15,446 bases of DNA from Proteobacteria bacterium UBA964. GTDB lineage: Bacteria > Pseudomonadota > Gammaproteobacteria > Steroidobacterales > Steroidobacteraceae. The notes under the pieces are model-generated. The model searched no databases, was not told where the DNA came from, and saw only the letters and a list, made by a program, of their open reading frames with translations. The stretch is from the NCBI GenBank assembly GCA_002292945.1, contig DBCG01000120.1:1-15446 (forward strand), written 5' to 3'. Of this stretch, positions 14,793 to 15,446 are shown piece by piece (the stretch's first letter is position 1; each line of letters begins with the position of its first letter). Both the position numbers and the translations under genes were made by a program.

Positions 14793-15446
14793 TCAGCGCG
14801 GCGCGGGCAGCGACTGGCCGAGACGCGAGTCGTGCAGTTCCTGAAGCTTGGAGGCGAGATAGGTCAGCACCCGACGGTCGCGCTCGGTCTCCTTGTGCAC
14901 GAGGAAACTGATCGCCATGCCTTCGAGCACATAGCGCGTCAGATCCAAGGCGACATCGAAGGACTCATCGGTGGTATCCCAATCGGTGAACACTTCGCGG
15001 GCGGTGCGGTGCCAGGCGTCCTCGAAGGCTTCTTGGGCGGGCCGCAGGATCTCGGCGAGTTCGGGGTCGGTCCGGGCTGCGACCGTCAACTCGAAGAACG
15101 CGACGAACATCGGGTGCCGAACATGCTGCCAGTAGGCATCGAGGTTGAGGCGGATGCGGTCCGCGCTGATGTTCGTGGGCTGTGCCGCCCGACGGAACGC
15201 CCGCAGCCGTTTGGCGTGCAGGTACTCGACCGCGGCGCGCACCACATCGATCTTGGAGGGGAAGTGATGCAACATCGCCCCGCGCGACAGACCCGCGCGA
15301 TCGGCGATGACCGTGGTGGTGGTCCGCGCATAGCCCAAGTCCACGAAGCACTTGATCGCCGCTTCGATGATGAGGTTACGGGTCGCGGCGCTCTTCTGAG
15401 CCTGCCAACCGACCGGGGCCTGTTCTGTCGATCCGCGTCGTGTCAC
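14793..15446 (-). CDS. TetR/AcrR family transcriptional regulator upstream of the MaoC gene (N-terminus at window edge)
   Basis: At least 217 residues are encoded. The helix-turn-helix lies at about 41-64 (RTTTTVIADRAGLSRGAMLHHF), preceded by AATRNLIIEAAIKCFVDLGY and followed by SKIDVVRAAVEYLHAKRLRAF, a standard TetR DNA-binding domain. The C-terminal helical domain includes MFVAFFELTVAARTDPELAEI. A GTG lies on the last three bases of the window, and a longer N-terminus outside cannot be excluded. It is the first visible gene of a minus-strand pair with maoC, an arrangement suggesting it controls that gene or neighbours beyond the edge. Its operator, if upstream, is not in the window. Confidence 0.9.
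   Translation of the reverse strand: MTRRGSTEQAPVGWQAQKSAATRNLIIEAAIKCFVDLGYARTTTTVIADRAGLSRGAMLHHFPSKIDVVRAAVEYLHAKRLRAFRRAAQPTNISADRIRLNLDAYWQHVRHPMFVAFFELTVAARTDPELAEILRPAQEAFEDAWHRTAREVFTDWDTTDESFDVALDLTRYVLEGMAISFLVHKETERDRRVLTYLASKLQELHDSRLGQSLPAPR

Noticed and set aside
14782..14794. 13-bp inverted repeat GAGCGCGGCGCTC at the TetR-MaoC junction
   Set aside because: The loop would be one base, the arms are all-GC words common in this genome, and part lies at the TetR stop. It is more likely coincidence than an operator or terminator.

Overview
The window is an ordinary-looking, densely coded stretch of a GC-rich (roughly two-thirds G+C) bacterial chromosome, most likely from a gammaproteobacterium. 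AceK sits directly behind NADP-dependent isocitrate dehydrogenase, there is an outer-membrane TonB-dependent receptor, and the protein families resemble those of the Xanthomonadales/Nevskiales/Steroidobacterales area. The taxonomic guess is inference from remembered family similarity only. I see no rRNA, tRNA, CRISPR array, insertion sequence, phage gene or sign of recent transfer.

Layout. (1) 1-3165: two divergent envelope genes, a patatin-like phospholipase with a signal peptide (minus, 3' end outside the window) and a TonB-dependent outer-membrane receptor (plus), separated by only 59 bp. (2) 3297-5230: a minus-strand two-gene operon, agmatine deiminase (aguA) then a class III-type polyphosphate kinase 2 (ppk2), coupled by a TGATG stop/start overlap. 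(3) 5369-10046: a plus-strand run of four closely spaced or overlapping genes: icd, aceK (the kinase/phosphatase that acts on Icd), a BtuF-like helical-backbone binding protein without a signal peptide, and a PaaG-like crotonase. (4) 10071-13562: icmF, a fused B12-dependent isobutyryl-CoA mutase (minus), facing a divergent TetR regulator (13670-14314). An 18-bp perfect palindrome lies between them. (5) 14294-15446: a MaoC-type dehydratase cotranscribed behind a second TetR gene (minus), whose N-terminus reaches the window edge.

How the genes may work together. AceK phosphorylates Icd at a serine (here Ser115) and so diverts isocitrate to the glyoxylate bypass when cells grow on acetate or fatty acids. 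The crotonase, IcmF, the MaoC dehydratase and the two TetR regulators all fit acyl-CoA or branched-chain catabolism. The right two-thirds of the window therefore reads as central and acyl-CoA carbon metabolism with local TetR control. The envelope genes and the aguA-ppk2 pair look functionally separate.

The most notable signals are: three genes (patatin, TonB receptor, aguA) whose best -10 hexamer ends exactly six bases before the start codon, as in leaderless mRNAs; the icd-aceK adjacency with two unexpected genes translationally coupled behind aceK; the palindromic operator overlapping the icmF promoter; and an insertion of about 50 residues in the IcmF mutase domain. I found no convincing new multi-gene system.
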